From positions 868,001 through 932,000 of the forward strand of contig NAJO01000008.1 in NCBI GenBank assembly GCA_002077065.1: a stretch of 64,000 bases of DNA, in the 5' to 3' direction. This DNA is from Cryoendolithus antarcticus. Lineage: Eukaryota; Ascomycota; Dothideomycetes; Cladosporiales; Cladosporiaceae. Position numbers and translations under genes: made by a program. Positions 1-11,076 of the stretch are shown here, in pieces (positions within the stretch are counted from its first letter, which is position 1; every line of letters starts with the position of its first letter). The notes under the pieces are model-generated. The model was given only the letters and a program-made list of their open reading frames with translations, was not told where the DNA came from and did no database searches.

Positions 1-2
1 CC

Positions 3-467
3 ACAGAAGCCGAGAAGTCAGCTAAGCGCATCGGCGGAGGCGGCGGCGGAGACGAAAGCGGATGGACGTACTACGACACCAAATGGCGCGATGGCCGCAA
101 AATCGACGGCTGGGGCCGCTACACGCGACGTCGGAAATGGATCCGCGATGCTGAGCTCGTTGAAATGCCTCCCCTTTCCACTTGCAACACCAACACTCCA
201 CCCGGCTCTTCTTCTGGCGTGGACATGGACTCTGCGAGCGCACTTGCGAAGAAGCGCGGCTGGTTCGGAAGTAGTCCGAGGAAGCGTACGGGGACGATGG
301 AGGGCAAGGAGAAAGGTGGGGGAGGCGATGAGGTTAGTGCTGTTACTAGTGTGGGCAGTGGGAGGAGTCGGGATGGGCCGGAGGAGGATGTGCATACGCC
401 TGTGAGATTTCGGGAGCGGGAGTGGGAGAGGGAGATTGGGGAGGGGTTGGCTGAGGGCTTGGGGTAG
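3..467 (+). CDS. Dysferlin-domain peroxin, C-terminal fragment (Pex23/Pex30-like)
   Basis: Only the last 154 codons are inside the window; the gene begins upstream. Read from base 3, the fragment opens with a Gly run and then a Trp/Arg-rich segment (WTYYD..W, DGWGRYTRRRKWIR) that matches the C-terminal dysferlin signature (DysFC: conserved Trp plus an RRRxWxR core). In fungi this signature ends ER/peroxisome membrane peroxins of the Pex23/Pex30 group, which regulate peroxisome number from ER contact sites. The remaining ~100 residues are Ser/Gly/Glu-rich and look disordered. The membrane domain expected upstream cannot be seen, so the exact paralogue is uncertain. The stop is at 465-467. Confidence 0.72.
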   Translation, partial: TEAEKSAKRIGGGGGGDESGWTYYDTKWRDGRKIDGWGRYTRRRKWIRDAELVEMPPLSTCNTNTPPGSSSGVDMDSASALAKKRGWFGSSPRKRTGTMEGKEKGGGGDEVSAVTSVGSGRSRDGPEEDVHTPVRFREREWEREIGEGLAEGLG

Positions 468-615
468 TGCACATGAGAGGAGAATTGATTGGGGTTCATC
501 ATTGATATTCGTGTGTACGTGCGCGTGAGCAACATTATGTATGTGTGAGCAAGCGTACACTTTGTAGCCAATCGTCCTGTCGTCTCCAAAGCAAGCGACC
601 TGCATTCGGTGAGCT

Positions 616-1743
616 TTACTCTCCTTTCCTCCTTCCATCCCTACCCACAGCGCTGTCCCTCTCCCCATAATCCCCCCAAATGTACTTCGACCACCCAGCC
701 TGACTCTGCCCCTGTCCCGCACCGCCACTCTCCCTCTTCCTTCCACTGCTCTCCCGCCCACCAACCTGCGGCGAAGGTCGAAACTGCTCAGGATCAGGCA
801 TACTCTCATAAGCCAGATCCTCGAATTCAGACTCCGAGCGAGACTTGTGCATATTGTCTTCAGTCGAGAGGTAAGATTTCCTGCTGCTCGGTCTATGGCT
901 TGGTGGAGGCAAAGAAGAAGTGTATGAAGGCGGCTGAGTGGAGTTTGGAGAAGGCAAGGGGCCGTCGTCCTCTTGATCGAAGGCACGCAGCAGGGTTTGC
1001 AAGTGGTCGCGTTGAGTGCGGACGTAGTCTGAGCGCTCGGCACCGGAGAGATTTGAGGGGATTAAGGTCTCGGAGCGGGCTAGGTCCTGGGCGCGGGCGT
1101 CACGGGATGTGGAAGTCGGGGAGGTAGATTGCGACATCAGGTTTCCGAGAAGGTCTGTGAGGGCTGCTGCTGGGGCTGCGTAGCCAGCTGAGGCCGTGGA
1201 CCGAGCAGCAGGCATGGCGAAACGATTGAGTAGGGCGGAAGAGTAGGAGACGTTGCGGCTTGTCGGTGGGGTCGGTGCGCTTGGCGCTTGACCCAGAAAT
1301 TGCACACGAACGTACTCAATCGCTCGCTTCACGGCGTCCAGTCCTGCGGCTTTGGCTTTGGCGTGGCTGGAGCTGATTGTCTGGTCGATGGTGCGTTCGT
1401 GTTGCTCAAGGAAAGGATGAATGTACTCCCGATAAAGGAAGACTGAGCCTTGCTTTCCGGGAAGCACGAGATAGAGGTGCATGCCAAGGCGCATCCAGGC
1501 GTAGAAGGGAATCCAGTAGAGGATAAAGTAAAGTTGCGATTCGACTAGGAGGAAGAGGGACAGGGTTGTCCAGTACATGAGCCATGGGGTCAGCTGGGCG
1601 GGATCGCCGGTTCGAAGGGCTTTGTAGGAAGCGAAGACGGGGAAGAGGATCGAGGTAACGGAGCTGGGCACTGTCAGTCAATGTGTGCGTAAGACGAATT
1701 CCAATACAGCTTACGTGAGGATATCTGCAATGAAGCCGAACAT
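616..1743 (-). CDS. TB2/DP1/HVA22 (REEP-type) ER membrane-shaping protein
   Basis: Two exons, 1715-1743 and 616-1663, with a 51-nt intron (1664-1714; GTAAGC donor, CTGAC branch site, CAG acceptor). The 358-residue product starts MFGFIADILT. Residues ~1-105 hold the TB2/DP1/HVA22 domain: hydrophobic hairpins around TPWLMYWTTLSLFLLVES and YFILYWIPFYAWMRLG, followed by the family's GS.FLY..YIHPFL segment. These proteins insert hairpins into the ER membrane and curve tubules (Yop1, REEPs). The long Ser/Pro-rich, probably disordered tail is what REEP1-4-like members have and Yop1 lacks, so a REEP1-4-like role is more likely than Yop1 itself. The single-exon alternative would lose the first ten residues. 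Confidence 0.85.
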
Positions 1744-2784
1744 GATGGCGGTCGTTGGTGGTATGTCACACGAGCAGTTGTGCAATCGCGTGATCAATCC
1801 GGGTTGGCGATGGATGAGGGTCGCAGTAGGAGACGCAGAGTATAGGGATGGGAAATCTGCCAGTTGAGTAATATGAAATGGACAAGTGGTCTACTAGTCG
1901 AGTGCCTGCTTAGGCAGCGATATGTGTAGTGAAAAGGTGAGGTCCAGCGAAAGGCCTCGTGTAGCAGCTCAACATGCCCCACCTGTCGGTAGGGCTGAGT
2001 TATCGCGATAAGATCTGCTCACGGATCTCACCAAGCACCTGCTCGACAGTGCCTTGTTCTTGTCATTCAACTCCATTGCTTACAAGACGCATTACCACGA
2101 TATCATTTCATCAACTTCGACTGTAATGATCACCGGCCATAGCCGGGTCGGCATTAACTTCACTTGGAAAGGGGAATGGCACCGACGTCCCACTGACACG
2201 TGAAGACGCCAAGTCCACCACTCCGACATTGACCCAATGCTCTCTATCACCAAGATCATGCGAGGTCATGGAATATCGACTTCACCCTCGCTACGACTCC
2301 CCGACGGTCTCATACCAGACCGCCTCCTATAGACATGACTGATGTCACGACCTCGGGCGCGTAGAGATCCCAAAGCAGTCTGGGCGCTTACAGCACCGCA
2401 CGGGCCAATCCATACAGCACGTCTACATCCCCAATGCCACTGGCACTGCAAGCAAGCGGCGCAGTCTACTATTCGCCACCATCTGAGACCGCAGCGTGAC
2501 CGTGGAGTGCATGTACGTGCCGACTTGACATGGCACGGCGCGAAGCGGTCTTGGAAAGCCGTTCAGGCTATCGACATCGTGCATGAGCACCTCTAGACCC
2601 AGCGCTTGGTCCCGACGGCAATGCGATGACCTTGTCTGGATTCTATAATACTACGCTGAGTTCCGCGATCTCCCTTGAGACGCGCTAGGTCTTTCATTTG
2701 GTGTCTTCTGTAGTCTCCAGCGATTCTTTTCGTACTTCTGTCTAGCCATCTATACACTTCTCATGCATTAACTGGTCTGGTACC
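1744..2784. other. Intergenic region, no gene seen
   Basis: Divergent upstream region between the HVA22-type gene and the next plus-strand gene. Open frames here are short and do not resemble a protein family I know. Some plus-strand stretches (about 2040-2620) read for 30-60 codons between stops; this could be a decayed gene, but nothing recognisable remains. The 3' part (2700-2780) is pyrimidine-rich, as expected for a fungal promoter and leader. Confidence 0.5.
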
Positions 2785-4750
2785 ATGTCTTCTACCAATT
2801 CTGCCCCATTACAGCTGTTTCCATCTCCTTCGTCACATGGTATGCACCCCTGCCACCCGCAATGGTATCACATGGCTAACATTTGTTGAAGCTATGCCAC
2901 GAAAGTCAAGTCTCAAAAAGCCGAAAACCCCAGAGCCGTCGCTGGGCCAGGCAAATGATCTCAGAGGTGTGGCATGGTCGGTTACCATGCAGCCTGGTAG
3001 AGTAGCCCGGGTGCAGCCTGCAAATGCGCACGTCAAGCACATCGGCAGCCCGAGGAATCCCACTTCAGAAATCATCCCAATCAGCAACAAAGGCTCGCCA
3101 CAGCGACAGCTCCGGACTCGACGAAGATCAAGCGCACCAAGCTTGGCGCAGTTGCAAGCCAATCCTGAAGCCATGATCGATGAAGACCAACTTTCGCCGC
3201 TGCCAATCAACACCAGCTTCAGTCCATCATCACCGCCTAGGATCCGCACGCCTGTGGCGCGAGTAAGACGACCTGCTGAAGTCGAGGTCACTCCCCGAGC
3301 AGCTGTTCCAGTCCAAGAGTTGCACACCGACGACGATCAGCTCTCGCCACTACCGAGCAAGCAGCACTTTACTCTAGCAGAATCGTCGAAGCCCGAGTAC
3401 CCTCGCGCGGGCGATCTGAAGCGCAGCAGAAGCGATGCGTCTGCCAGACCTACGGTGCGCATTCCATCGCCACCTCCGAATCGCTCGATCTTCCCTCAGT
3501 ACAACCACGATCGACCACTGGCGCAACAACAGTACTTCCCACCGCCAGCGAACGCGACACACACGGCTTCAACGCCAGCTCGACTACCGCAGACTGGCAG
3601 TAAAGTCGTGACTACAACAACTACATCGTGGACGGACTCGGCCGTCGCATTGCCTGACTTCACGCAACAACTGCCACGAGCGAGTAAGCCCGACGCGTTC
3701 GCTATATGGTATGCATCTACGACAACGTCCCCGCCTGCCGGACGTAAAGTCTGCCTCGATCTGGCACAACCGGCCGGTAGCGCGATGTCGCTCGTTCTTG
3801 GTATTGAAGGACACTCTCTGTACTCGATGACCGCAACGGACGCTCCTTCCGCTGGGAAGATACCTGCGCACAAGCAAGTCTCGGTGCGAAAAGCCTGCCC
3901 AGAAACGGACATCGCGTCGCCTGTCGCTCAACTGCATCTTCCTGCTACACCAGCGTCCATCAGCGACGAGCCGCTGACTTCTGTGTTCCCGCATCAAGCA
4001 GCTGTGGACGCGATTCACTTTGTTGCGAACACGCCAACAGCATGCGAGATTGCACACTTCGACCCGACGGGTATCTCAGAGGAAGCATCTCGCCTGGCCA
4101 AGGATGCTGTAGCAGACGCACATCGGCGGTACACTTGCCAGCTCAGTCGCTTGACCCGCCGACGAGACAGCTTTAGCATTTTGACTGCCTCGTACGTCCT
4201 ACAGCATCCTATGCTCGGTCCGCTCATCATCACAGTCAAGAAGTCAACATCGCTTTCTGCGCCTCGCGATCCGAAGGCGAAAATCTCGCTGCACCATCCT
4301 TCAGCTACCGAAGCCGCGATCGCAGCCGAGAACCTGGTGCTGCTGTCTCTCGACTTTGCGAGTGATACATGCACAATCGACACGCCAGGCTTGATGGCTC
4401 TCGATGAACCTTACATGATCGACACGGCCATCAGTGCTGTCTTTGCTGCTGCGGTGCTCGAGAATGATTTTGTTGTCAAGGACACACTGACTTTCGAGCC
4501 TCCACCGAAGACTCCTATGATCGTTCCTGGCACGCCTGGGAAGCTGCGACGCAAGCTCTCAAATCGGACCACGAAGTCAGCGAAGAAGGGAAGATGGTAC
4601 AGGCGCACTAAGGTCGTCGAGATCGATGAGGGTAGTGGGGAGCTGCCTGGAGTAGCAAGAGGTGTCTTGGCTGTTGTAGGCTTGGGGCTCCGAGGCGTAG
4701 TGTGGGTTGTTGGGGCTGGCTTCAGGGCGGGAAGAAGCGCTGTGAGATAG
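2785..4750 (+). CDS. Unrecognised disordered fungal protein with Gly/Val-rich hydrophobic C-terminus
   Basis: Two exons: 2785-2839 (18 codons plus one base) and 2892-4750, with a 52-nt intron (GTATGC donor, GGCTAAC branch site, GAAG acceptor). Product is 637 residues. The N-terminus contains LQLFPSPSS, then a basic patch and a long Ser/Pro-rich region to about residue 270 with repeated DDQLSPLP-like segments. Residues ~280-560 look more ordered. The C-terminus is Lys/Arg-rich (KLRRKLSNRTTKSAKKGRW) and then a hydrophobic Gly/Val stretch ending in a basic tail, which could be an amphipathic or membrane-associated helix. I recall similar fungal proteins labelled acetylserotonin methyltransferase-like, but I see no methyltransferase motif and do not adopt that name. 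Confidence 0.75.
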
Positions 4751-5424
4751 GCTAGGGTAATGCTGTGCGGTTCCCGGCAGATATGTCGCCGCGGAATCGA
4801 GTTCGCCAGACCTGAGAGACCGGAAAGGCGCATCTGTCGGATCGCGTGCTGCCTTCGAGAGGTGACGGCCCGTGCACGCACGACCACTTCATTCTCATGT
4901 AGACATCGCTCCTCTCCTGCTGCCATCATCATAAAATGCATCTATCAAGACCGAGCATCATACCAGGATCACCGTTACAAAGATCACTGCACGACGAAGA
5001 AGTCGGCGTCTCTATTATCCGCCACAAGCTCTCGCTCGATGCCGGCAATGAAGCTTAGCTCTACGCAGCCAAGGTTCCCCTCACTCTTCCCCAGCAGATC
5101 GTGCCTCTTCCAAGCTTCACGCATGGGTGCACGGCATGGTCTCGAGACACAGTCGGAGAGAGGCACCGTACGCGCGATGCGGTCAGCGCAAGGTTCCCTG
5201 CCCGCGTGCGCGTCCCGGCCGGAACACAGTAGGTTAAGGTGTGGGACTTTGATCTGTTTGCGCTCTATCAATTCTGCCGCGACGTCTCCTTTTCTCTCCT
5301 GTCCTGATCACAGACTCATGTCCCGGCAAAGCACTGACATCTGAAGCATCTCGTCGCGCAAGTAATCATAAGGCTGAACGGCGAGTAGGGAACGCGGCGA
5401 TCGCCTTCCACGTCCTAAGCCGGT
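4751..5424. other. Intergenic region and MFS promoter, no gene seen
   Basis: 674 nt between a 3' end and the MFS transporter start. The frames open here have biased, low-complexity translations with no recognisable domain, and I see no splice-consistent small gene. Confidence 0.5.
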
Positions 5425-7120
5425 ATGGTAGAAATGGAGAAGCACGATTCTCCGGGCTCGGAGTCTCCAACTAGGATAGAGAATATCAGCGCTTCCGAGA
5501 AGCAGATGCACAGCACCTTCGTCGCCCCTACGGCCAGCGAGGAAGCAGCCGTGATCCGGAAGCTGGACTATCGCTTGCTTCCACTAGTCTTCGTACTGTA
5601 CTCGCTTGCTGTGCTGGACCGCAGCAACCTAGGTCAGTTCGTGTAGGCACGTATAGCTTATCGTATCAACTGACCACAGAGCAGGCAATGCACGTCTTGC
5701 GGGAATGACAAAGGACATTGATCTTGAGGGCAATCGCTACAACCTGCTCGGCACGATATTTTATTGCGCGTACATCTGCTCCCAATGGCTCTGCATGGGA
5801 TGGAAACAATTCAGCCCGCATAAGTGGTGCGCTTTTTGTGTGTTCTTCTGGGGCTTCATTGCTACAATACAAGCGACAGCGTTTAGCTGGGGCGGGCTTA
5901 TGGCCTGTCGATTCTTTCTCGGGATCGCTGAGGTTAGCTACTTATACCCATAGCTGAGGGAACCTGCGCTGACTTCAGCGTGATAGGCTTGCTTCGGTCC
6001 CGGAGTACCTCTCTATCTGAGCTACTTCTATCCGCGGGACAAAATTGGCTTCCGACACGGTGTCTTCATCTCTGGCGCTGCCATGGCGAATGCATACGGA
6101 GGCGCTCTAGCGTACGGGATCAGTCAGATCAAAGGCAGCGTCGCACCGTGGAGAATCTTGTTCATTATCGAAGGCGCACCGACATGTCTCTTTGCGATCG
6201 TAGTGTGGTTCTACTTACCAGACAGCATCTTGAAGGCCCCGTTCCTCACGGACCGAGAGAAGGACATCGCGCTACATATGACTGCTCGCAACCAGCGAAT
6301 CGATGTCGACAAACAGACTGGTGTCAGGCTGAAGGAAATGCTGATGGGCATGAAAGGTTCGTGTTGGCGCTCGCACCAACAACTGCCAAATGCTGATGAT
6401 AAGACACAGACCCTACCTCGTGGTGCTGCGCACTATGCTATTTTGGCTGCAATGTTTCCTTCGCCTCTCTTCCCCTCTTCGTGCCAACAATCATCTCGGA
6501 GATGGGCGCTTTCACAACGATTCAGTCCCAAGGCCTCTCTGCTCCGCCATACATCTTCTGCTTCTTCACGATCATTACGCTCTGTTATCTCTCCGATCGC
6601 TTTCAGATGCGAGGTCCTTTCTGCGCTTTAGCTGCTACGCTTGGTGCGATTGGGTTCATCATCAACGCAACCACGAAGGGAGCAGGCCCAAGATACTTTT
6701 CGATCTTCCTGAGTGTGGAGATATTCGCTAGTGTCGCACTTCTGTTGGCTTGGGTGGCGAATATACAATCTACCGAGTCGAAGAGGGCTGGCGGCTACAC
6801 GATACTGGCGACTGTTGGCCAGTGTGGGCCCTTACTAGGTAGGCGAACAGGAGACTCGTTGTTCGTATTAAGGTGGACTGACAGAGACAGGCACGAACGT
6901 CTTCCCTACATCCGAGAAGCCGTACTACAGGAAGGGAATGTGGATTTCAGCAGCTTTCTGTCTGCTAGTCGCTGTGCTTAGTGGGGTTCTCAGCTGCTCG
7001 CTGATCTGGCAGAACAGGAAGATGGACAGAGAAGGCATCGTCGCTGTGGAGGAGTTCGAAGAGACAAGTGGAGCAAGAGCTGAAGATGCTCGGAACCAGA
7101 AGCATAGATATGTGTGGTGA
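5425..7120 (+). CDS. MFS transporter, allantoate permease (Dal5)/anion:cation symporter type
   Basis: Five exons: 5425-5632, 5685-5932, 5987-6356, 6410-6838, 6891-7120; four introns of 52-54 nt, all with clean frame joins. Product is 494 residues, the usual length. After an acidic N-terminus, RKLDYRLLPL leads into TM1, followed by LDRSNLGNAR, the hallmark of the Dal5-type subfamily. About twelve hydrophobic segments follow; the loop before TM7 contains NVSFASLPLFVPTII, also typical. The family imports carboxylates, allantoate, nicotinate-like anions or small peptides across the plasma membrane by proton symport. Substrate cannot be deduced. Isolated gene with no biosynthetic neighbours. Confidence 0.9.
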
Positions 7121-7354
7121 AATCACCACTGATCTGTGAAGGAGTGGTGACTGGTGTTCACACTGAGTATACACACTGCCTCTTCTCCGAGCTCACATTC
7201 TCCCCTACAAGCGATGCGCTCTCCTCACTGTTTTCTCCATGCTCGTCGCCCTAATCACCTATAGTGAATGTAGCTCAAATCCCAAGCGCCATAGTCATGC
7301 AGTCTTGTCGTCGAAAGGGAGATCCGGTCGATGAGGTCCGGTCGATCGATTGAT

Positions 7355-7543
7355 CTATTTCTGCTTGATCGTCAGTGAATTGCGAAAGACTCGCTTGAGC
7401 ATTCGAATACATACGCAAGTGCAAGTTCCCGGAGCGCATCCGCAGTCGGCGCAAGAGCAGCCAGAGTTCTATTGAAGTGAAGTCAGCAACGTGGATCAAG
7501 TGAAGTCATAGGAAAGGTTGGATCGTACTCCGCAGCCACCCAT
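7355..7543 (-). CDS. Metallothionein, 24 residues, three exons
   Basis: Assembled from splice signals. Exon 1 is 7529-7543 (MGGCG), exon 2 7415-7468 (18 codons), exon 3 only six bases, 7355-7360 (Lys and TAG). Intron 1 (7469-7528, 60 nt) has donor GTACGA and a GCTGAC branch site; intron 2 (7361-7414, 54 nt) has GTATGT and CACTGAC. The peptide has seven Cys at 4, 9, 11, 14, 16, 21 and 23, mostly as C-x-C, no aromatic residues, and ends CTCK. Seven Cys in ~25 residues is the classic fungal copper metallothionein pattern (Neurospora type). It should bind about six Cu(I) and buffer copper in the cytosol. If intron 2 used a later acceptor (AG at 7355-7356) the tail would be ~20 residues longer, which is less family-like. 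Confidence 0.82.
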
Positions 7544-7672
7544 GTTGATTGTGTGTGAAGGTTGTTGGTTTGGGTTGGGATTTGAGTTGATTTTGTTCGT
7601 GTGGTCGAAGGCTGAAGTGCTTGTTGATGTCGAAGATGTTTGTCGCTGTACATGTGGGAGTGAACAAAGGTA

Positions 7673-7680
7673 CATATATA
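7673..7680 (-). promoter_or_regulatory. TATA-like element of the metallothionein gene
   Basis: TATATATG on the minus strand, about 130 nt upstream of the metallothionein ATG, a normal spacing for a fungal TATA box plus leader. Strong TATA elements are common on inducible stress genes. I did not find an unambiguous copper-response element next to it. Confidence 0.4.
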
Positions 7681-8220
7681 CCCCACCACAGGGCGCCTTT
7701 CGTATGAGAGACTTTGGCGGTTTCCCAAGGGTCCAGCTGATCTAACCCCACTACTTTACGCACAAAGAACGCAACTCGCGCCGGCGAATCAACGGCGTTT
7801 GCAGGCACATACCAAGACTGAGTGCATTTCGCGATGGCGCGACAAGGTGGGAGAGAGACGATGGATTGACAGAATGCTGCGTGCTTTTCGCGGTTCTGAT
7901 CTGCCGTTCAGTAACGATGGGAGGTCTAGATGGTCATGTTCCTGCTCTGCGTGGACTTGAACGCAGTCGGGTTGCACGGCATGAACCCACGAGGCGTGTA
8001 GCACGCGCCATCCCTTGGCTGCAGGTACCGTCTGGTCGCTTACTGGCCGATCTGCGAAGATCGGTGTCCCAGCTGAACGCTCAGTGCTGACAAAGGGTCT
8101 GCGGTCGCTGTTCCTAATGCTGTGAACAAACGATATATTGCCATGAGAGGCAATCTCAAAAGAGAATATCACTGACGAGGCCGATCAGAAGTAGGGGACA
8201 GGAAGAAGTAGAACGCTGCA
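7681..8220. other. Intergenic region, no gene seen
   Basis: Between the metallothionein TATA element and the 3' end of the PPOX-fold gene. Frames on both strands are short, overlap each other and lack recognisable domains. It should hold the upstream metallothionein promoter and the terminator of the neighbouring gene. Confidence 0.45.
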
Positions 8221-9145
8221 CTACCACAATGTCGCAAGAGGCGAGATGATAGCACGCTCGGCCTTGTTCAGGACGTCCCGATCTAACACTTTGCCACCAT
8301 ACTGAAGCACCAGGACAGCGAGAAGTGCGCCCATGATAGCCGCCAGCAGCATATCCCGGAACGCATATCTCGCTCCAGGACCTCCATAGGCTGTCGGAGC
8401 CAGTGGACCGACCATCTTCTTCAGTGGGGTGATCCCATCCGACTTCATCGTCTTCTGCGCATTGTGCGTGCCAGGCAAGCCGTCCATGCTCCACGCGTTC
8501 TTCGAAGCCCAGTACCTGTACGGACGTCAGCGACTTGCGGACCCGAACGGTAAGGCAAATCACTTACTTAGGCAGACTCTCGTCTTTGTTTCCAGCCGCC
8601 TCCTTCTCTGCCTTTTTCTTGAAGAAGTCGTTCAAGATCGGCCTATGCTCCTTAAAGTCGTAGTACGGCACGCTGAACCCACAACTCGTGCCAACCTGAT
8701 GAATGTCGATCAGGATGATCGATCTCGTTCCCGGGATGCAGTCGATCTTGTGCTCCTTTACAAAGTCCTCGAATGCAGGCGTCGAGGCTTCTAGGACTCG
8801 ACCATGGCCGAATAGTCGCATGATTCGCGGTGGGCCTTCGAAAGCGTTCATCAAGATAGTGACGCGATTGTTGCCAGGCTCGTAGATGTGGGAGACGGTT
8901 TCGTTGCCGCTGCCTGTCAACTCATGGTACCAGAAAGTCTTGGTGTCTAGGACGCCGAAGTATTCGTCTCCGCCTTTGGGCGAGACATTGACATGACCTT
9001 TGCCTGACAAGGGGGCGCTGGCGACCCAGAACATTTTTTGTGCTTTAATCCATGGGATCATAGACTATTGTATGTCAGTGAACATAATACAAAGATCGTC
9101 GTAGTGTCCGCGTACCTTTGGGATCTCCTCGTAGAACTGCCCCAT
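8221..9145 (-). CDS. Pyridoxamine 5'-phosphate oxidase-fold protein with C-terminal membrane anchor
   Basis: Three exons: 9116-9145 (MGQFYEEIPK), 8568-9064 and 8221-8515; introns of 51 and 52 nt with frame-perfect joins. The 273-residue product begins with a split-barrel flavin-binding type domain: QKMFWVASAP, HVNVSPKG, and FWYHELTGSGNET followed by NRVTILMNAFEGPPRIMRLFG are typical of the fungal PPOX-like family. Such proteins are FMN- or F420-type oxidoreductase folds, mostly of unknown substrate. After a Lys/Glu-rich linker there is one strong hydrophobic segment (MLLAAIMGALLAVLVLQYGG) some 30 residues before the end, suggesting anchoring with the catalytic domain in the cytosol. PdxH itself is not implied. 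Confidence 0.85.
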
Positions 9146-9721
9146 GGTACCTGCGTGACCCTATATCTCCCTCTGCTCCCGCTGTGCTGTTAATCTGCGA
9201 GCCCTATATGACTCTCGCTGGAACGATTGCCAAGATGCAGTCGCCTTTGCTGGGCGTCTGGATACTTTAGTAGGCGGATCAAAAGATCGTCATTCGCTAT
9301 TGGATGGTGGCCAGGAGCCGAAGCGTACGCAAGGGGAATGACGAAAGTATCACCTTACACCTGAAGTCGACATTGGGAGTCATCTGAATGGCAATGCAAA
9401 CATTCATGCAGGATGCGACTGGCGCTTTGGACCGAGGTGGGGTCATCTCATTGCCAGAGCGTAGAGGTACACGCATCGACTAGCATCCCCTTGGGCCTAC
9501 GTCGCATGAACTACTTGAAACTCACGAACGTTATGCTCATGACATGAATAGAAGGTGGATCTCTCGACGGCAATGGACTGGTCCTGTGCGTTCTTAAGTG
9601 CTTGCATCAGCCTCGCTCTTAAATGACATCACCAACGCGTCTCCAGTCGCGTCCCCAAATCGACTCCTCCACCTTACAAGATCCACTCAGTCTTTCTTGA
9701 TCTAGCAGTGTAACCACCACG
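9146..9721. other. Divergent intergenic region, no gene seen
   Basis: Shared upstream region of the PPOX-fold gene (minus) and the next plus-strand gene. No reading frame or RNA-like structure I can support. The last 60 nt before 9722 are pyrimidine-rich, consistent with a fungal leader. Confidence 0.5.
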
Positions 9722-10894
9722 ATGTCCGCCTCCTCCGCTCTCCAGGATCTCCTCCGCTTCCTCACCCAAGAAGCCAAGCTCCCCCTCTCCCTAGCCCTGT
9801 CCAAGATCCCCCTCCTCCAAAAAGCCTCCCTCTCAACCCCAGAGCAGATCGCGAAAGCCAAACCCGCAGACCTCCTCCCCATCATAGAAGACGAGAAGCA
9901 GAGGAAACAGCTTCTTGCAGCTGCGAAACGGGTTGTGAAGAAACAAGCTGCTGGGGAAGACGGGCAGAGTGCAGAGTCGCCGAGTAAGAAGAGGAAGAGG
10001 GGCGAGGGCTCGCTGTTTGAGGTCAAGGCGGAACGGACGCCTGAGGAGCTGGAAGCGAGTCTGACTTTGCCCAGTGGAAGTGCTGCGGAGGAGTTGCTCG
10101 AGGGGACGGTGCTGTTCACCAATCGCGCGCCGCTTGTGCTGGCTATGACCGTCACGCTGCTGAAGTACACCATGCCCGAGCAGCCTCTGTCCAGTCGGCT
10201 GAGTCTGGCGCAGGCTTACGTCAGTCTGACGAGCAGAGCCAGAGCTGTGAGTCTGGGGATCGAGAAGGATAGTGCGGAGGCTGAGGGTTGGGGTGAAGGC
10301 TTGGCTGAGGTCGAGATTATGGGGAAGAGAATCAGAGTCTTGAGGCGGTGGGGTTACGAAGTTGAAAAGGTAGTAGCGGCAGCTGAGACCCTCGACGCGG
10401 ATGCGGACGTGAAGCAAGAGAGCGGCAGGGAAGACGTGAAGCAGGAAGGTGGAAGTGATGAGACGGCCGAGGAGAAACCAGCTCTCTGGGGTCTCGATCT
10501 CGAAGCCCTCAAAAAGTCCAAGACCGAGACCATCAACGTTCTCAAAGCCCAAAGCGCCACAACAGCCAACATGCCCATCCACACGCCCCAATCCGCTCGC
10601 GCCTACCTCCTCAAATCCTTCGATTCCCCGCCCTCTACGACACCAGGCAAAAAGCCTACAGCAGCTGCTAAAGCCGCAGAGAAGGAGCAGAATCTCGGCA
10701 TGCTGTTGCAGACTATCGAGCTGCTGTTCCAGTCTTGGCTGATCGCCATCACGCCGCAGGAGCTCGAGAAGCGCATCTGGGGCTGGTATGTGCAGGTCAG
10801 ACCGGATGTTGAGCATGGGGTTGCGGGGTGGGGTGGGAAGAACGAGCTCAAGCTTGGTAAGATTCTGGCGCTGCGACGCGCTGCAGACGGCTGA
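9722..10894 (+). CDS. Unrecognised conserved-looking nuclear protein
   Basis: Single exon, 390 residues, ATG in good context. Residues ~1-75 are helical with small hydrophobic repeats (LSLALSKIPLLQKASLSTPEQIAK), which could be a helix-hairpin-helix-like module, but I cannot prove this. KKRKR at 89-93 is a strong nuclear localisation signal. Residues ~100-225 and the last ~120 (QTIELLFQSWLIAITPQELEKRIWGWYVQVRPDVEHGVAGWGG) look folded, separated by an acidic linker with repeated DVKQE motifs of the type often sumoylated. I do not recognise the family and assign no function. The first ~170 nt of coding sequence are strikingly C-rich and the rest purine-rich (see findings). Confidence 0.8.
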   Translation: MSASSALQDLLRFLTQEAKLPLSLALSKIPLLQKASLSTPEQIAKAKPADLLPIIEDEKQRKQLLAAAKRVVKKQAAGEDGQSAESPSKKRKRGEGSLFEVKAERTPEELEASLTLPSGSAAEELLEGTVLFTNRAPLVLAMTVTLLKYTMPEQPLSSRLSLAQAYVSLTSRARAVSLGIEKDSAEAEGWGEGLAEVEIMGKRIRVLRRWGYEVEKVVAAAETLDADADVKQESGREDVKQEGGSDETAEEKPALWGLDLEALKKSKTETINVLKAQSATTANMPIHTPQSARAYLLKSFDSPPSTTPGKKPTAAAKAAEKEQNLGMLLQTIELLFQSWLIAITPQELEKRIWGWYVQVRPDVEHGVAGWGGKNELKLGKILALRRAADG

Positions 10895-11076
10895 GTCGAC
10901 GGTGACGAGCTCATGCGATGCGAGTCTCTTGGCAAATTTTGCCACCCTCATCGCTCGTGCGCGTATACGCGAATGAGCAGATGAGAACAGCACATCGCGA
11001 ATGATACGAAGCTGCGATGATCTTCCGACTCCCAGCTGACTGACATGGCGCATCACGTTGATTGCTCGCGCGATCT

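Noticed and set aside
2040..2620. Possible decayed gene upstream of the 2785 gene
   Set aside because: Short runs of protein-like sequence are broken by stops and match no family I can name.
5719..5957. Separate short frames within the MFS transporter region
   Set aside because: They are exon pieces or shadow frames of one five-exon transporter gene; splice signals join them cleanly.
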